Source: Pseudidiomarina terrestris
GTDB lineage: Bacteria; Pseudomonadota; Gammaproteobacteria; Enterobacterales; Alteromonadaceae
Assembly (NCBI RefSeq): GCF_030466405.1
Contig: NZ_JAGGJF010000001.1
Span: forward strand, 836,435-900,434
Reading direction: 5' to 3'
DNA: 64,000 nt
Shown here: positions 18,001 to 27,308 of the stretch, one piece after another
Layout: the number at the start of each line of letters is the position of its first letter
Numbering within the stretch: position 1 is the first letter of the stretch
Notes under the pieces: model-generated
The model's database searches: none
What the model was told of the DNA's origin: nothing
The model's input: only the letters and a program-made list of their open reading frames with translations
Translations under genes and position numbers: made by a program

Positions 18001-18741
18001 TTAATCATCGTCTGTTAATGGGCCCTTGCAAAGAGTGCAGTCGCCATCGGAATTGGCAGAGCCTTCGACATAACGAAGCTTATGCGAGGCTTTGCCGCGA
18101 TTGGCGGTAAACTGAAAGCGCTGCGAACGAGTTGTCGGTTTGCGGGCGATAAACTGGCAAACGGCACCGACGCCGTTGTGCCGCTCACCTTCCTGGATGT
18201 TGCGCTCAACCTCCTGGCTAACCTGTACCTCATATCCCTTAAAGGCCCGTTTTAGCTCCTCTAAGCTCACCATAAGTCCCTCGTCGCTGGGACCGCCGGT
18301 CGCGTAATTGAGCTGTGCCACGGTATAAGCCTCGAGTAAAAAGAAACCGCCAGGTTTCAAGCTGGCATCGATTTCTTCATACAGATGTGCACGACCTGCG
18401 CTGGGTAAATGACAGAAAATGGCTACGATGCCCTCGTAATGAGCTTTGGGCAATTGAGCTTCTGTCAGATCGACCTGCTCGGTCTGAACGCTAACACCAC
18501 GAGTGGCCGCTAGCTTTTGTGCCTTATCCAGGCCAACTTGCGAGATGTCCATCGCGCAAACCTCAGCTCCGAGCTCGGCCAGATAGACTGAGTTGCGGCC
18601 CTCACCATCAGCGACGCACAGCACGTGCGGCTGCTCATAAGTCGCCAGCAGATCGGCAGCATGCTCGAGTAAGAAGTCGTTAGGCGCTGTGCCGTAGACA
18701 TACTCCTCAGTACTGTAACGTTCGTCCCAGCCGGTGCTCAT
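18001..18741 (-). CDS. Class I SAM-dependent methyltransferase (TehB-like)
   Basis: A 246-residue cytoplasmic methyltransferase. The N-terminus WDERYSTEEYVYGTAPNDFL is the pattern of TehB-like and thiol methyltransferases. The SAM-binding motif appears as VLCVADGEGRNSVYLAELG (residues 40-58), with the acidic ribose-binding residue in VCAMDIS. DLKPGG-type motif is SLKPGGFFLLEAY (about residues 127-139). An extra C-terminal tail with CTLCKG may bind a metal. Substrate unknown; tellurite or xenobiotic methylation is a possibility from family knowledge only. It lies 11 bases downstream of the YghU gene, so co-transcription is likely. Confidence 0.88.
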   Translation of the reverse strand: MSTGWDERYSTEEYVYGTAPNDFLLEHAADLLATYEQPHVLCVADGEGRNSVYLAELGAEVCAMDISQVGLDKAQKLAATRGVSVQTEQVDLTEAQLPKAHYEGIVAIFCHLPSAGRAHLYEEIDASLKPGGFFLLEAYTVAQLNYATGGPSDEGLMVSLEELKRAFKGYEVQVSQEVERNIQEGERHNGVGAVCQFIARKPTTRSQRFQFTANRGKASHKLRYVEGSANSDGDCTLCKGPLTDDD

Positions 18742-18752
18742 ACACTACTCTC

Positions 18753-19598
18753 TTATATTTTTCCTTCAAAGTCATCGGCGCTATGTCGCTCTCTGACCTG
18801 CTCGTCTTCGTCGCCCCAAGCCCGGTTGACCATGCGTCCGCGTCGCACTGCGGCTCGTTGGCCTACCTGTTCAACCCAGCGCACCACATGTTCATACTCC
18901 TGTACCTGCAGGAACTCGGCAGCATCATAGGCTTCGTTATTTACCACCGCGCTGTACCAAGGCCAAATCGCCATATCGGCAATGGTATATTCGTCACCGG
19001 CAATAAAGCTGTGCTCAGCGAGCTGGCGGTTAAGTACGTCAAACTGGCGCTTCACTTCCATAGTGTAACGGTTGATTGGGTATTCATATTTTTCCGGGGC
19101 ATAAGCGTAGAAATGGCCAAAGCCACCGCCGAGAAATGGACCTGCTCCCATTTGCCAGAATAGCCAGTTCAAGGTCTCCGTTCGCGCCCCATGGTTGCTT
19201 GGCAAGAACGCGTTAAACTTTTCCGCAAGGTAGAGCAAAATCGAACCCGATTCGAAAACTCGGGTCGGCGGGGTCGTGCTGTGGTCCACTAAGGCTGGAA
19301 TTTTGGAGTTAGGATTAATATCTACAAAGCCACTGCCGAACTGGTCGCCTTCACTGATATCGATAAGAAACGCATCGTATTCAGCCCCTTTATGGCCTGC
19401 TGCCAATAGCTCTTCCAGCATGATGGTCACTTTGACACCGTTTGGTGTGGCAAGGGAATACAACTGCAAGGGATGCTCGCCCTTGGGCAGCTCTTGTTTA
19501 TGGGTGGCGCCGGCGACCGGGCGATTAATCTTGGCAAATTTACCGCCGCTTTCCTGGTCCCACTGCCAAACTTTTGGTGGGGTATAGTCTGACGACAT
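18753..19598 (-). CDS. yghU: YghU-type glutathione S-transferase / disulfide-bond oxidoreductase
   Basis: A 281-residue enzyme of the Nu-class glutathione transferases, which reduce small disulfides such as 2-hydroxyethyl disulfide with glutathione. The N-terminal thioredoxin fold has HPLQLYSLATPNGVKVTIMLEEL and the cis-Pro segment NPNSKIPALVD, with FESGSILLYLAEK as the glutathione gamma-glutamyl site. The C-terminal helical domain contains FIAGDEYTIADMAIWPW. The start is set at 19598 because GGAGAA lies 8 bases before it, although the frame stays open further upstream. It is upstream of the methyltransferase on the same strand. Confidence 0.93.
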   Translation of the reverse strand: MSSDYTPPKVWQWDQESGGKFAKINRPVAGATHKQELPKGEHPLQLYSLATPNGVKVTIMLEELLAAGHKGAEYDAFLIDISEGDQFGSGFVDINPNSKIPALVDHSTTPPTRVFESGSILLYLAEKFNAFLPSNHGARTETLNWLFWQMGAGPFLGGGFGHFYAYAPEKYEYPINRYTMEVKRQFDVLNRQLAEHSFIAGDEYTIADMAIWPWYSAVVNNEAYDAAEFLQVQEYEHVVRWVEQVGQRAAVRRGRMVNRAWGDEDEQVRERHSADDFEGKI

Positions 19599-19624
19599 AA
19601 CAGATTCTCCGCACAGTGATGAGT

Positions 19625-19661
19625 GTAAAAAACCACAAAGGTGGCACATGGCCACCTTTGT
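19625..19661 (-). terminator. Rho-independent terminator of the BON lipoprotein gene
   Basis: On the minus strand an 11-bp stem (ACAAAGGTGGC with GCCACCTTTGT) and a 5-base loop are followed by GGTTTTTT. It lies between the BON gene and the YghU gene. Confidence 0.88.
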
Positions 19662-19683
19662 ATCCTAGCTTCATTACGAGTAA

Positions 19684-20136
19684 CTAGTAACTTTGGACTT
19701 CAATATCGTTTTCAACCGAACTGACACCTTCAATACCTTCAGCGAGCTGTTCGGCAAGATCCGCCATGTCTGCTGTTGGCACCACGCCGCTTAACACCAC
19801 CTGACCATCGATCGTCTCGACGTTAATGGCCATGGCATCCACCTGACCGGCTTCAACAAAAGCGGCTTTGACGCGCGCGGTGATGGCTGCATCGCTTAAG
19901 AAGTCACTAGCTTCAGCTGACTTATCTTCGGCATAGGCCATAGCTTCATTAGCGGCTTCTTTGGTTTCTTCAGCAGCTTCTTCCATTGCATTACCGGCGT
20001 CATTCGCAGCTTCATCAGCTTGTTGCATGGCTTCCTGACTCTGATCTTCTGCCTGCTCCTGCTCGGCTTGACTGCATGCAGCAAGTGATAAGGACGAAAG
20101 CAACGCGATGATCGCCAAACGATTCGTAGTATTCAT
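19684..20136 (-). CDS. BON-domain lipoprotein
   Basis: A 150-residue envelope protein. The lipobox LSLAAC places the lipidated Cys at about residue 21. Residues 22-80 are an Ala/Glu-rich amphipathic helix with repeated AAxxA-type heptads (EEAAEETKEAANEAM), probably coiled coil. Residues 83-148 are one BON domain (AITARVKAAFVEAG, VETIDGQVVLSGVV, IEGVSSVENDIEV), as in OsmY and Kbp. BON domains bind phospholipid or other ligands and are common in envelope stress proteins. It is monocistronic, with its own terminator. Confidence 0.9.
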   Translation of the reverse strand: MNTTNRLAIIALLSSLSLAACSQAEQEQAEDQSQEAMQQADEAANDAGNAMEEAAEETKEAANEAMAYAEDKSAEASDFLSDAAITARVKAAFVEAGQVDAMAINVETIDGQVVLSGVVPTADMADLAEQLAEGIEGVSSVENDIEVQSY

Positions 20137-20283
20137 AGATTAACCCCCTGTTTTTACAATTATCTTCCGCCATTAAGCTTAGCTTTAAATTGTAAATTTG
20201 CGAGACTGTTTACAGGAGTTTTGCGTAATAACGGATCTGTGCCAAAGTATTAAGCGGTTAGACTGAACAAAATAGGGGACGCT

Positions 20284-20742
20284 ATGGCGCTTTTAGGGAA
20301 TATTATTTGGTTTATTTTCGGCGGCTTTGTGATGGGGCTGGGATGGTGGCTGGCGGGTATCATCGCCTTTATCAGTATCATCGGGATTCCATGGGCGAAG
20401 TCCTGCTTTGTTATTGGCCGCTTTGCATTTCTGCCATTTGGTTACGAAGCGATAAATCGTCGGGAACTGCAGCAGAAAGACGACATTGGCACCAGTGCTT
20501 TTGGTACACTCGGTAATATCTTGTGGCTCATCTTCTTTGGCTGGTGGCTGGCGTTGGGTCATCTGATCTCGGCAATCGCCTTTTTTATTATTATTATCGG
20601 CATCCCCTTTGGTATTCAGCACCTGAAACTTGCCGCGATTGCGTTAATGCCCATTGGTCAGACAGTCGTGCCTAAAGAGGTGGCGCGCGCTGCGCGGGAA
20701 AAGAACGCACATGACCACGTGGATAAGTTACGTAACAAGTAG
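20284..20742 (+). CDS. yccF: YccF-family inner-membrane protein
   Basis: A 152-residue membrane protein with two copies of the YccF domain. The first is GNIIWFIFGGFVMGLGWWLAG followed by GIPWAKSCFVIGRFAFLPFG. The second is GNILWLIFFGWWLALGH followed by GIPFGIQHLKLAAIALMPIG. Each repeat gives two membrane helices. Homologues are widespread and uncharacterised. AGGGGA lies 7 bases before the ATG. The following gene begins 37 bases later on the same strand. Confidence 0.93.
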   Translation: MALLGNIIWFIFGGFVMGLGWWLAGIIAFISIIGIPWAKSCFVIGRFAFLPFGYEAINRRELQQKDDIGTSAFGTLGNILWLIFFGWWLALGHLISAIAFFIIIIGIPFGIQHLKLAAIALMPIGQTVVPKEVARAAREKNAHDHVDKLRNK

Positions 20743-20779
20743 TGCTTAAAATGAGACAACAACAGATGGAGTGTTCAGC

Positions 20780-21811
20780 ATGACGTGGATGATATATGGA
20801 GCTTATGGCTATACCGGAGAGTTGGTCGCCAACTATGCGAAAAGCCAGGGCCAGGAGCCGGTTCTTGCTGGACGTAATGAGAAAAAACTAAAAGCAGTAG
20901 CAGAACGTTTGGAGCTTCCCTACGAAGTTGTGAATCTCGACGATACCGTGGCCTTGCGGCAAGCATTGGGTGAAATGGATCTGGTTGTGCACTGTGCCGG
21001 CCCCTTCGAAGTCACGGCAGAACCCATGATCGATAGCTGTATTGCAACGCGAACGCACTACCTTGATATTACCGGTGAGCTCGCTGTTTTCGAATATGCG
21101 CACAGTAAAGATGAAGAAGCTAAGCGTGCAGGTATTGTTATCTGCCCAGGGGTTGGTTTTGATGTGATCCCGACGGACTGTGTCGCTGCGCAACTTAAGC
21201 AGCAACTACCTGATGCAAACCATCTCACTCTCGGATTTGATTCCGCGTCGCGGATGAGTCGCGGCACAGCAAAGACCAGCGTACGACGTTTAGGCGAAGG
21301 CGGTGCGGTGCGCCGTGAAGGTAAGATTGAAACCGTGCCCTTGGCCTACAAAACCCGCGAAATTGATTTCGGCAATGGTGAGAAGTTTGCCATGACCATT
21401 CCCTGGGGCGACGTTTCGACGGCGTATTACACCACCGGCATTCCGTCGATCGAAGTCTTTATCCCTGCCTCCCCGAACCTGGTGAAAAAGTTGCAGCGAT
21501 TGAACAAGTTTCGCTGGCTACTGCGCTTTGAGTGGGTGAAAAAATGGCTCGAGAAAAAGATCGAGGAACAGCCTGCAGGACCTGACGAGAAACAACTGGA
21601 AGAAGCCTTCACCTATGTCTGGGGTGAAGCAAAAAATGCGCAAGGCGATGTCGTGACGCTACGTGAGAAGGTTATGAACGGTTATAAGTTGACCAGCCAG
21701 GGCGCAGTAGATATCGCTCAGCATGTATTAGCGGAAAAGCCCGAGGGCGGTTATTATACGCCAGCGAAATTATGTGGCGCTGATTTGATCGAGCGTTATC
21801 GAGTAAGTTAA
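20780..21811 (+). CDS. Saccharopine dehydrogenase-like / trans-acting enoyl reductase-like protein
   Basis: A 343-residue NAD(P)-binding protein. The N-terminal Rossmann motif is MIYGAYGYTGELVANYA, and GPFEVTAEPMIDSCIATRTHYLDITGE (in pieces: HCAGPF, THYLDITGE) is the signature of saccharopine-dehydrogenase-like proteins such as the mycobacterial trans-acting enoyl reductase. It probably acts on an acyl or amino substrate, but the reaction is unknown. The ATG at 20780 is chosen because GGAG sits 8 bases upstream; a GTG at 20771 overlaps that site. It is probably transcribed with yccF. Confidence 0.85.
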   Translation: MTWMIYGAYGYTGELVANYAKSQGQEPVLAGRNEKKLKAVAERLELPYEVVNLDDTVALRQALGEMDLVVHCAGPFEVTAEPMIDSCIATRTHYLDITGELAVFEYAHSKDEEAKRAGIVICPGVGFDVIPTDCVAAQLKQQLPDANHLTLGFDSASRMSRGTAKTSVRRLGEGGAVRREGKIETVPLAYKTREIDFGNGEKFAMTIPWGDVSTAYYTTGIPSIEVFIPASPNLVKKLQRLNKFRWLLRFEWVKKWLEKKIEEQPAGPDEKQLEEAFTYVWGEAKNAQGDVVTLREKVMNGYKLTSQGAVDIAQHVLAEKPEGGYYTPAKLCGADLIERYRVS

Positions 21812-21850
21812 AGCGAGCGCCCATGGGCGCCGAATAGTTAGGAATTGAAT

Positions 21851-22777
21851 ATGTGGCGTGCCCGGACAGTTGCAACCGTGTTGGCGGGGAGTTTTTTCTT
21901 CACCCCAGCACAGGCGGATAGCGACGGCTTAAGCTCAAGAGAGTTTTTGGAAGAAGATCTCATTGGTCGCTTCTGGGAGTTAGATGAAGAGCAGAAACGT
22001 GGTGTTTTCCAACTGCGCACCTATCATCCCAATTTCGTGCTGCCGGTCCACCATAGTTCCGATATTAATACCCAGCCGCAATCCCCGTCGCGCGGACCAT
22101 CGGCGCCACTGGAAAGCTACAAACCGAACGAGGTGAAACTTCAAATCTCGTTGCGCACGAAGCTGTTTGAAGACTTACTGTTGCCCAACGGCGATCTCTG
22201 GGTGTCCTATACCCAGGTGTCTTTGTGGCAGGCGTGGAACTCTGATGATTCTTCGCCCTTTCGCAGCACCAACTACAATCCTGATGTGTTTTACGTTTTG
22301 CCGTGGGCCGAGGAGTTCGATTTTATCCCCGGTGATGCTCGTGTGCGCTTTGCCAAGGTCGGCTTTGCCCACGAATCCAATGGCCAGACCAAGCCAGATT
22401 CACGCAGCTGGAACTATTTCCACTTCGGTGGCGCGGTTGAGTGGGGCGACGTTTACTGGGAGACCACTTGGAAACAGCGCGTGAACGAAGTGGGCGATGA
22501 GGACGATAATCCTGATCTGGTGCGTTTCCGGGGGAATTTTGAAAACCAGATCTCGTGGCGCAACGATCTCAGTACCTATAGCCTGACCAGAATCACCCGC
22601 GAATTATCCTGGGATCGTGGCTCCTGGCAGTTTGATTTTACTCACCCGATCAACTCGCAGAAACCTGATGGCTTAAGATTTTATATTCAGTTTTTTTCGG
22701 GCTATGGCGAAACCTTAATTGATTACAATCATCGCCAGAACCGCATCGGTTTTGGTTTCTTGCTACTCAATATTTAA
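21851..22777 (+). CDS. pldA: Outer-membrane phospholipase A
   Basis: OMPLA hydrolyses phospholipids that reach the outer leaflet of the outer membrane and so keeps lipid asymmetry. The 308-residue protein has a signal peptide ending about AQA (residue 23). The catalytic triad is visible as His, Ser and Asn in GFAHESNGQ and RSWN, with the canonical 14-residue spacing from His to Asn. FFSGYGETLIDYN near the C-terminus is the usual closing motif of the 12-strand barrel. AGGA lies 8 bases before the chosen ATG; a TTG two codons earlier is too close to it. The next gene starts within 10 bases. Confidence 0.95.
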   Translation: MWRARTVATVLAGSFFFTPAQADSDGLSSREFLEEDLIGRFWELDEEQKRGVFQLRTYHPNFVLPVHHSSDINTQPQSPSRGPSAPLESYKPNEVKLQISLRTKLFEDLLLPNGDLWVSYTQVSLWQAWNSDDSSPFRSTNYNPDVFYVLPWAEEFDFIPGDARVRFAKVGFAHESNGQTKPDSRSWNYFHFGGAVEWGDVYWETTWKQRVNEVGDEDDNPDLVRFRGNFENQISWRNDLSTYSLTRITRELSWDRGSWQFDFTHPINSQKPDGLRFYIQFFSGYGETLIDYNHRQNRIGFGFLLLNI

Positions 22778-22786
22778 GTGCGCAAC

Positions 22787-23257
22787 ATGGCTGATAACTA
22801 CCTGCTTAAGCTTTACTCGAAATGTCTGCGGCTGCCTTTTGGCCGACAGCTTTTTTCCGCCGTTTTTGCCCGCAAGGCACCCTACTTCAAAACCATCAAG
22901 CCGCGCATTCAGCAACTGCAGCCTAATTTTTGTGAATTAACCTTTGCCAAACGTAAAGCTGTTCAGAATCATATAGGTACAGTCCATGCCATAGCACTCT
23001 GCAACGGTCTGGAGATGGCGATGGGGGCGCTGGCGGAAGCCACTATTCCGAAGCACTTACGCTGGATTCCAAAAGGCATGACAGTGAACTACACGGCAAA
23101 AGCCAACAGTGATATCCGTATTACCGCACAGACGCCAGCAGATGCCTGGCAACCCGGCGATTTGGATGTTCAGGTGCAAGGCTTTCGTAACGATGGCACT
23201 GTCGTGATTGAAGGCACTATTACGATTTATATTTCCGCGAAACCCGATAGGAACTAG
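22787..23257 (+). CDS. DUF4442 hotdog-fold protein
   Basis: A 156-residue protein of the DUF4442 family, a hotdog fold related to acyl-CoA thioesterases such as YiiD/PaaI. Visible motifs are [22 protein letters not shown] (about residues 66-87) and [17 protein letters not shown]. True thioesterase activity is not established for the family. The ATG at 22787 is chosen; a GTG at 22778 immediately after the pldA stop codon would add three residues. Placement right after pldA suggests a shared transcript and perhaps handling of released fatty acids, which is inference. Confidence 0.82.
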   Translation: MADNYLLKLYSKCLRLPFGRQLFSAVFARKAPYFKTIKPRIQQLQPNFCELTFAKRKAVQNHIGTVHAIALCNGLEMAMGALAEATIPKHLRWIPKGMTVNYTAKANSDIRITAQTPADAWQPGDLDVQVQGFRNDGTVVIEGTITIYISAKPDRN

Positions 23258-23261
23258 TTGT

Positions 23262-23600
23262 ATGAGTCAGTTACCTGCTTGTCCGAAGTGCCAGTCGCCG
23301 TACGCTTATGCCGATGGTGCGATGCTGATCTGTCCAGAATGTGCCCATGAATGGTCGCCCAATGAGCCGGTGGAGGAAAGTGGCAAAGTCTATCGCGATG
23401 CTCATGGCAACGAGCTGCAGGATGGGGATAGCGTGACGGTTATCAAAGACCTCAAGGTCAAAGGCTCCTCGCTGGTGGTCAAAGTCGGAACCAAGGTGAA
23501 AGCGATTCGGCTCACCGATGACGGCGATCACGACATTGATTGTAAAATCGATGGCATTGGCCCTATGAAATTAAAAACTGAGTTTGTGAAAAAGGCTTAA
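23262..23600 (+). CDS. yjdM: YjdM (PhnA-type) zinc-ribbon protein
   Basis: A 112-residue protein almost entirely matching the YjdM/PhnA family. The N-terminal ribbon is [25 protein letters not shown] with two CxxC pairs. The C-terminal beta domain has [16 protein letters not shown] and [21 protein letters not shown]. Despite the old name it is not a phosphonate enzyme; the function is unresolved. AGGA precedes the ATG at 23262 by 8 bases. It follows the DUF4442 gene by 4 bases, and its stop codon overlaps the convergent ChaC-like gene by 4 bases. Confidence 0.95.
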   Translation: MSQLPACPKCQSPYAYADGAMLICPECAHEWSPNEPVEESGKVYRDAHGNELQDGDSVTVIKDLKVKGSSLVVKVGTKVKAIRLTDDGDHDIDCKIDGIGPMKLKTEFVKKA

Positions 23601-24166
23601 GCGAGCATTCTTTTCAGTTCGGTTTCGATGGCGAATACATGTTCGTCTTGTTCACCAAGCTCGCGTAGGGCTTCTGCAAGGCGCATTAGATACTCACTGT
23701 TTGGGCCACTAGGCCCATGCGAAGCCGCAATCTGCTCGGCAATAGCCAGCGGTGATGCTTCACCAAGGAAGGCGTCGTTATCAGGGCCTGCAATATACAC
23801 CAGCCCCTCGACCTGACCACTGCCATCGAGCCAGTCAAAGGTGGTAAAGATGCGCAGGTAGCCATTTTTCTCGCGATGGTCGAGATGAGCAAAAACATCA
23901 GGTGTGACTTCATAAGCCATACCATCACAGCTGTGTTCGGGCGCCGCAATCAAAGTAGCGACCCGGCCCGGCGCTTCAGGAGTGCCGCGGTGGTCGTGAG
24001 AGCCCTGCCAGAACCGTCGCTGCCAACCATGAATTCGTGCCGGACGACGTTGCAGGTAAGGAAAGTCTGCTTTATAGATGAGGGAGCCATAGCCGAACAG
24101 CCAGACCGACTCAAGGTGGTCCAGCGGCTGTTGTTGTTGATTAATGGCAATGGTGTTGTGTGACAT
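23597..24166 (-). CDS. ChaC-like gamma-glutamylcyclotransferase
   Basis: A 189-residue enzyme predicted to cleave gamma-glutamyl peptides, most likely glutathione, to 5-oxoproline and the remaining dipeptide. The substrate loop [11 protein letters not shown] (about residues 21-31) is the ChaC signature. The catalytic Glu is expected in LDHREKNGY (about residues 95-103). [18 protein letters not shown] supports the ChaC rather than the GGACT branch. It stands alone on the minus strand, between yjdM and the divergent ICMT-like gene. Confidence 0.9.
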   Translation of the reverse strand: MSHNTIAINQQQQPLDHLESVWLFGYGSLIYKADFPYLQRRPARIHGWQRRFWQGSHDHRGTPEAPGRVATLIAAPEHSCDGMAYEVTPDVFAHLDHREKNGYLRIFTTFDWLDGSGQVEGLVYIAGPDNDAFLGEASPLAIAEQIAASHGPSGPNSEYLMRLAEALRELGEQDEHVFAIETELKRMLA

Positions 24167-24197
24167 AACCGTAGTGTATCAAAAAACGGATAAAAAC

Positions 24198-24650
24198 ATG
24201 AATCGACTTGAACTAAAGATTCCGCCCGTCGTCGTTGTTTTGCTTATCACATTGGCGATGTATCTGACCGATAAGCTGGTGCAATGGCCACTGGTTTCTT
24301 ACCCGCAATTCGCTACCGCATTATCTGTAATAGGGCTTGCGGTTGCGGTACTTGGTGTCTGGCAGTTCCGTCGGGCGCACACCACAGTTGATCCGCGTGC
24401 ACCGCAGGCGAGTTCACAGTTGGTCACCGGTGGCATTTATCGGTGGACGCGTAACCCGATGTACCTTGGCTTTTTATTGGTACTGGCGGGCTTTGCGACA
24501 AAGTGGGGCAACCTGGCCGTCGTCCCCTGGCTGATCGTCTATGTGCTGTACATGAATCGTTTTCAGATTGTGCCCGAAGAACGCATCCTGAGCGCCAAAT
24601 TTGGTACACCGTACAAAAAGTATTTAAAACAGGTACGTCGCTGGTTTTAA
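24198..24650 (+). CDS. Isoprenylcysteine carboxyl methyltransferase-like membrane protein
   Basis: A 150-residue membrane protein with about four helices. The C-terminal half carries the PEMT/ICMT pattern: GGIYRWTRNPMYLGFLLVLAG, then EERILSAKFGTPYKKYLKQVRRW. These motifs bind S-adenosylmethionine in the membrane-embedded methyltransferases. The bacterial substrate is unknown. The ATG at 24198 is chosen because the hydrophobic region follows directly; an in-frame ATG at 24144 lies inside the divergent ChaC-like gene. Confidence 0.88.
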   Translation: MNRLELKIPPVVVVLLITLAMYLTDKLVQWPLVSYPQFATALSVIGLAVAVLGVWQFRRAHTTVDPRAPQASSQLVTGGIYRWTRNPMYLGFLLVLAGFATKWGNLAVVPWLIVYVLYMNRFQIVPEERILSAKFGTPYKKYLKQVRRWF

Positions 24651-24713
24651 TACGCAAAAGTCACTGAATCTGCTATACGTATTGGTAGTCAGGGATTCAG
24701 TTATGGACGTTCA

Positions 24714-27308
24714 ATGTTAATAAACTCGAAGGCGCTTCGCGCAGGCTTGATCGGCATCTTTTGCTGGTTCGGGTTGAGTGCGGGCGCACACGCGCAGACA
24801 ACGACGGTCAGAGTTGGCGCATACGAGAACACTCCTAAAGTCCAAATCGGCGAAAATGGTAAAATTTCCGGTATTTTCGGTGATCTCCTCTATGAAATCG
24901 CCGAAAGAGAAGGCTGGGAGATCCAAGTCATACCTTGTCGCTGGAGTGATTGCCTAACCTTGCTGGCCGCTGGGCAGATCGATCTGATGCCCGATGTCGC
25001 ACTCACCGAGTCGCGTAACCAGGAGCTGGTGTTTAACGAGTTGCCGGTGCTGTATAGCTGGTCGCAACTTTACTCCAAAGACACCCAGGCTCTGACAACC
25101 CTGCTCGAACTTGATGGTTTGCGTGTCGCGGTGCTGCGCGACTCAGTCCAAGAGCAGTATTTGAAACATCTCGGGCTTAACTTTGGTATTAACATTGAAT
25201 TTGTGCCAGTGGGGACCTTCGATGAGGGTTTTGCGGCGGTGCTGGGGAAACGCGCTGATGTCGTCGCAGTGAATCATTTTTATGGCGACAAGCGCTCCAG
25301 AGAGCTTGGCTTTGAAGCCACACCAGTGATGTTCCAGCCGAGTCGCTTGTTTTTTGCTGCAGCACCAAACCCGGAGGCGGCAAGACTGGTGAGCCGAATC
25401 GATCGCTGGCTGGCGGACTGGCGGGAGGCAAGTGACTCGCCCTATCAACAGATCTTGAAAGACTGGGGGGTCTACGCTCCGGATCAGGAAGACGGACTTT
25501 CCAGATGGCTGCTGCCAGGACTATTAATCGTCCTAGTGTTAGCCATACTGAGTGTTGCTGCGCTGCGGCACCAAGTGAAAAAGAAATCCCGGGCGCTGCT
25601 GGAAAGTGAGCAGCGGTCCAATACTATTTTGAACTCTGTAGAAGCTTTTATTTTCATTAAAGACGAGCAATTGAAGTACCGCTATGCCAATAAGAAGGTG
25701 TGTGAACTGGTCGGAGAAACAGAGCAATCGATTATCGGCAAGTCAGATTTTGACGTCTTTGAGACGACGACCGCAGAGCATCTCCGCGAACGTGACTTGC
25801 GCGTCATAAAATTTGGCGAGAGGGTTGTTGATGAAGAATCCAGCCGCACCATCAAGGGTGAACAACGGCAGTTTCTTTCGGTCAAAATACCCCTGCGCGA
25901 CGCCGACGACCGCATTTATGGCTTGTGTGGTATTGCCACCGATATTACCGAGCACGTTGAAATACAAGAGCAGCTTAATCAGCTGGCGTATTATGACAGT
26001 GTGACCGGGCTGGCGAATCGTAAACTGATGATGCAACAGCTTGAACATGCTGTTGCCAGCTACCGCCGCACGGGTTATGAGGGCGCGGTACTGGCTATTG
26101 ATCTGATTGATTTCACCCTAATCAACGATACTCTGGGGCACGCTATTGGCGATAAGTTGTTAGCAACGATCGCCGAGCGACTGGAAGCTGTTATTGATGA
26201 TACTGACTGTGCAGCGCGGCTTGGCTCGGACGATTTTGTGTTAGTGCTGGAAGATTTGGGGCCTGATCGAAATGAAGCCATTCTAGCGGCGCGAAGGCTA
26301 GCCACCGAGGTGGTCCGTCTGATTGCACAGCCTGTCGATTTGGGCTCTCGTTTTCATACGACTGCGGCCTGTATCGGTATAACTATGTTTTCTGATAGCG
26401 ACAATGGCGCGGCGGAGTTAATCAAAAACGCCGATTTGGCATTAACCGAAGCCAAGGCTTTGGGAAGCGACTCTATTCGTTTGTTTAATCCGGAAATGCA
26501 ACAAAGCATCAGCCGCAGACTCCACCTGGAAGATGCTCTACGCTCTGCCATCGATGATTATGCCTTAGAGCTGTATTTGCAGCCTCAAGTTGATGTCAAC
26601 GGCGTGGTGACGGGTGGGGAGTTATTGTTGCGCTGGCACGATGAGAATTTTGGTGACGTGCCGCCGGCAGAGTTCATTCCAGTCGCAGAAAGTAGCGGTC
26701 TCATCGTTCCCCTTGGCAACTGGGTCATAGAGCAAGCCTGCCAGCTGTTGCAAAAATGGTCGGCTGATCCGCACCTGAGTAAGCTGCAACTGGCCATCAA
26801 TATCAGTCCGCGCCAGTTTCGCCAGGCTACTTTTGTTGAATATGTGGAGTCCTGCATGGCCAGACATCAGGTGCCCCATGGCAAACTGGAACTCGAAATT
26901 ACCGAGAATATGCTCATTGATAACATCGATATGACCGTCAAGCGCATGTCTAAGCTGGGGGAAATTGGCGTCAGGTTCTCGCTGGATGACTTTGGCACGG
27001 GCTATGCGTCCCTCGCCTATCTTAAACGTCTGCCGATTTACCAGTTAAAAATTGATCAGTCATTTGTCCGCGATGTACTCACTGATATGAATGATGCGGT
27101 GATTATTGAAACCATTGTCGGACTCGGCCAAAGCCTGAGACTTGAAGTCGTTGCTGAAGGTGTAGAAACCGCAGCCCAGGCGGAAGCATTGCGCGACTTA
27201 GGCTGCGAAAAATTCCAGGGCTTTTACTTTGGCCGACCACAACCCGTTGACTATTGGGTCGACCAACTAAGTACGTCTCTGCAAGTTGCGAAAAGCACCG
27301 ATGAATGA
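24714..27308 (+). CDS. Periplasmic-sensor GGDEF-EAL protein (probable c-di-GMP phosphodiesterase)
   Basis: An 864-residue signalling protein. Order: signal peptide (to about residue 27), SBP_bac_3 periplasmic amino-acid-binding-like sensor (about 31-255), one transmembrane helix (about 263-284), PAS (about 305-415), GGDEF (about 425-585) and EAL (about 595-850). The GGDEF signature is degenerate, GSDDF near residue 504, so cyclase activity is doubtful. The EAL motif reads ELL, but its catalytic Glu is kept, with NISPRQF, ELEITEN, DDFGTGYASL, KIDQSFV and EGVET. That set predicts an active phosphodiesterase. Its stop abuts the convergent neighbour with no gap. Confidence 0.93.
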   Translation: MLINSKALRAGLIGIFCWFGLSAGAHAQTTTVRVGAYENTPKVQIGENGKISGIFGDLLYEIAEREGWEIQVIPCRWSDCLTLLAAGQIDLMPDVALTESRNQELVFNELPVLYSWSQLYSKDTQALTTLLELDGLRVAVLRDSVQEQYLKHLGLNFGINIEFVPVGTFDEGFAAVLGKRADVVAVNHFYGDKRSRELGFEATPVMFQPSRLFFAAAPNPEAARLVSRIDRWLADWREASDSPYQQILKDWGVYAPDQEDGLSRWLLPGLLIVLVLAILSVAALRHQVKKKSRALLESEQRSNTILNSVEAFIFIKDEQLKYRYANKKVCELVGETEQSIIGKSDFDVFETTTAEHLRERDLRVIKFGERVVDEESSRTIKGEQRQFLSVKIPLRDADDRIYGLCGIATDITEHVEIQEQLNQLAYYDSVTGLANRKLMMQQLEHAVASYRRTGYEGAVLAIDLIDFTLINDTLGHAIGDKLLATIAERLEAVIDDTDCAARLGSDDFVLVLEDLGPDRNEAILAARRLATEVVRLIAQPVDLGSRFHTTAACIGITMFSDSDNGAAELIKNADLALTEAKALGSDSIRLFNPEMQQSISRRLHLEDALRSAIDDYALELYLQPQVDVNGVVTGGELLLRWHDENFGDVPPAEFIPVAESSGLIVPLGNWVIEQACQLLQKWSADPHLSKLQLAINISPRQFRQATFVEYVESCMARHQVPHGKLELEITENMLIDNIDMTVKRMSKLGEIGVRFSLDDFGTGYASLAYLKRLPIYQLKIDQSFVRDVLTDMNDAVIIETIVGLGQSLRLEVVAEGVETAAQAEALRDLGCEKFQGFYFGRPQPVDYWVDQLSTSLQVAKSTDE

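Noticed and set aside
26200..26260. Active diguanylate cyclase in the GGDEF domain
   Set aside because: The signature is GSDDF, and key catalytic residues are altered.
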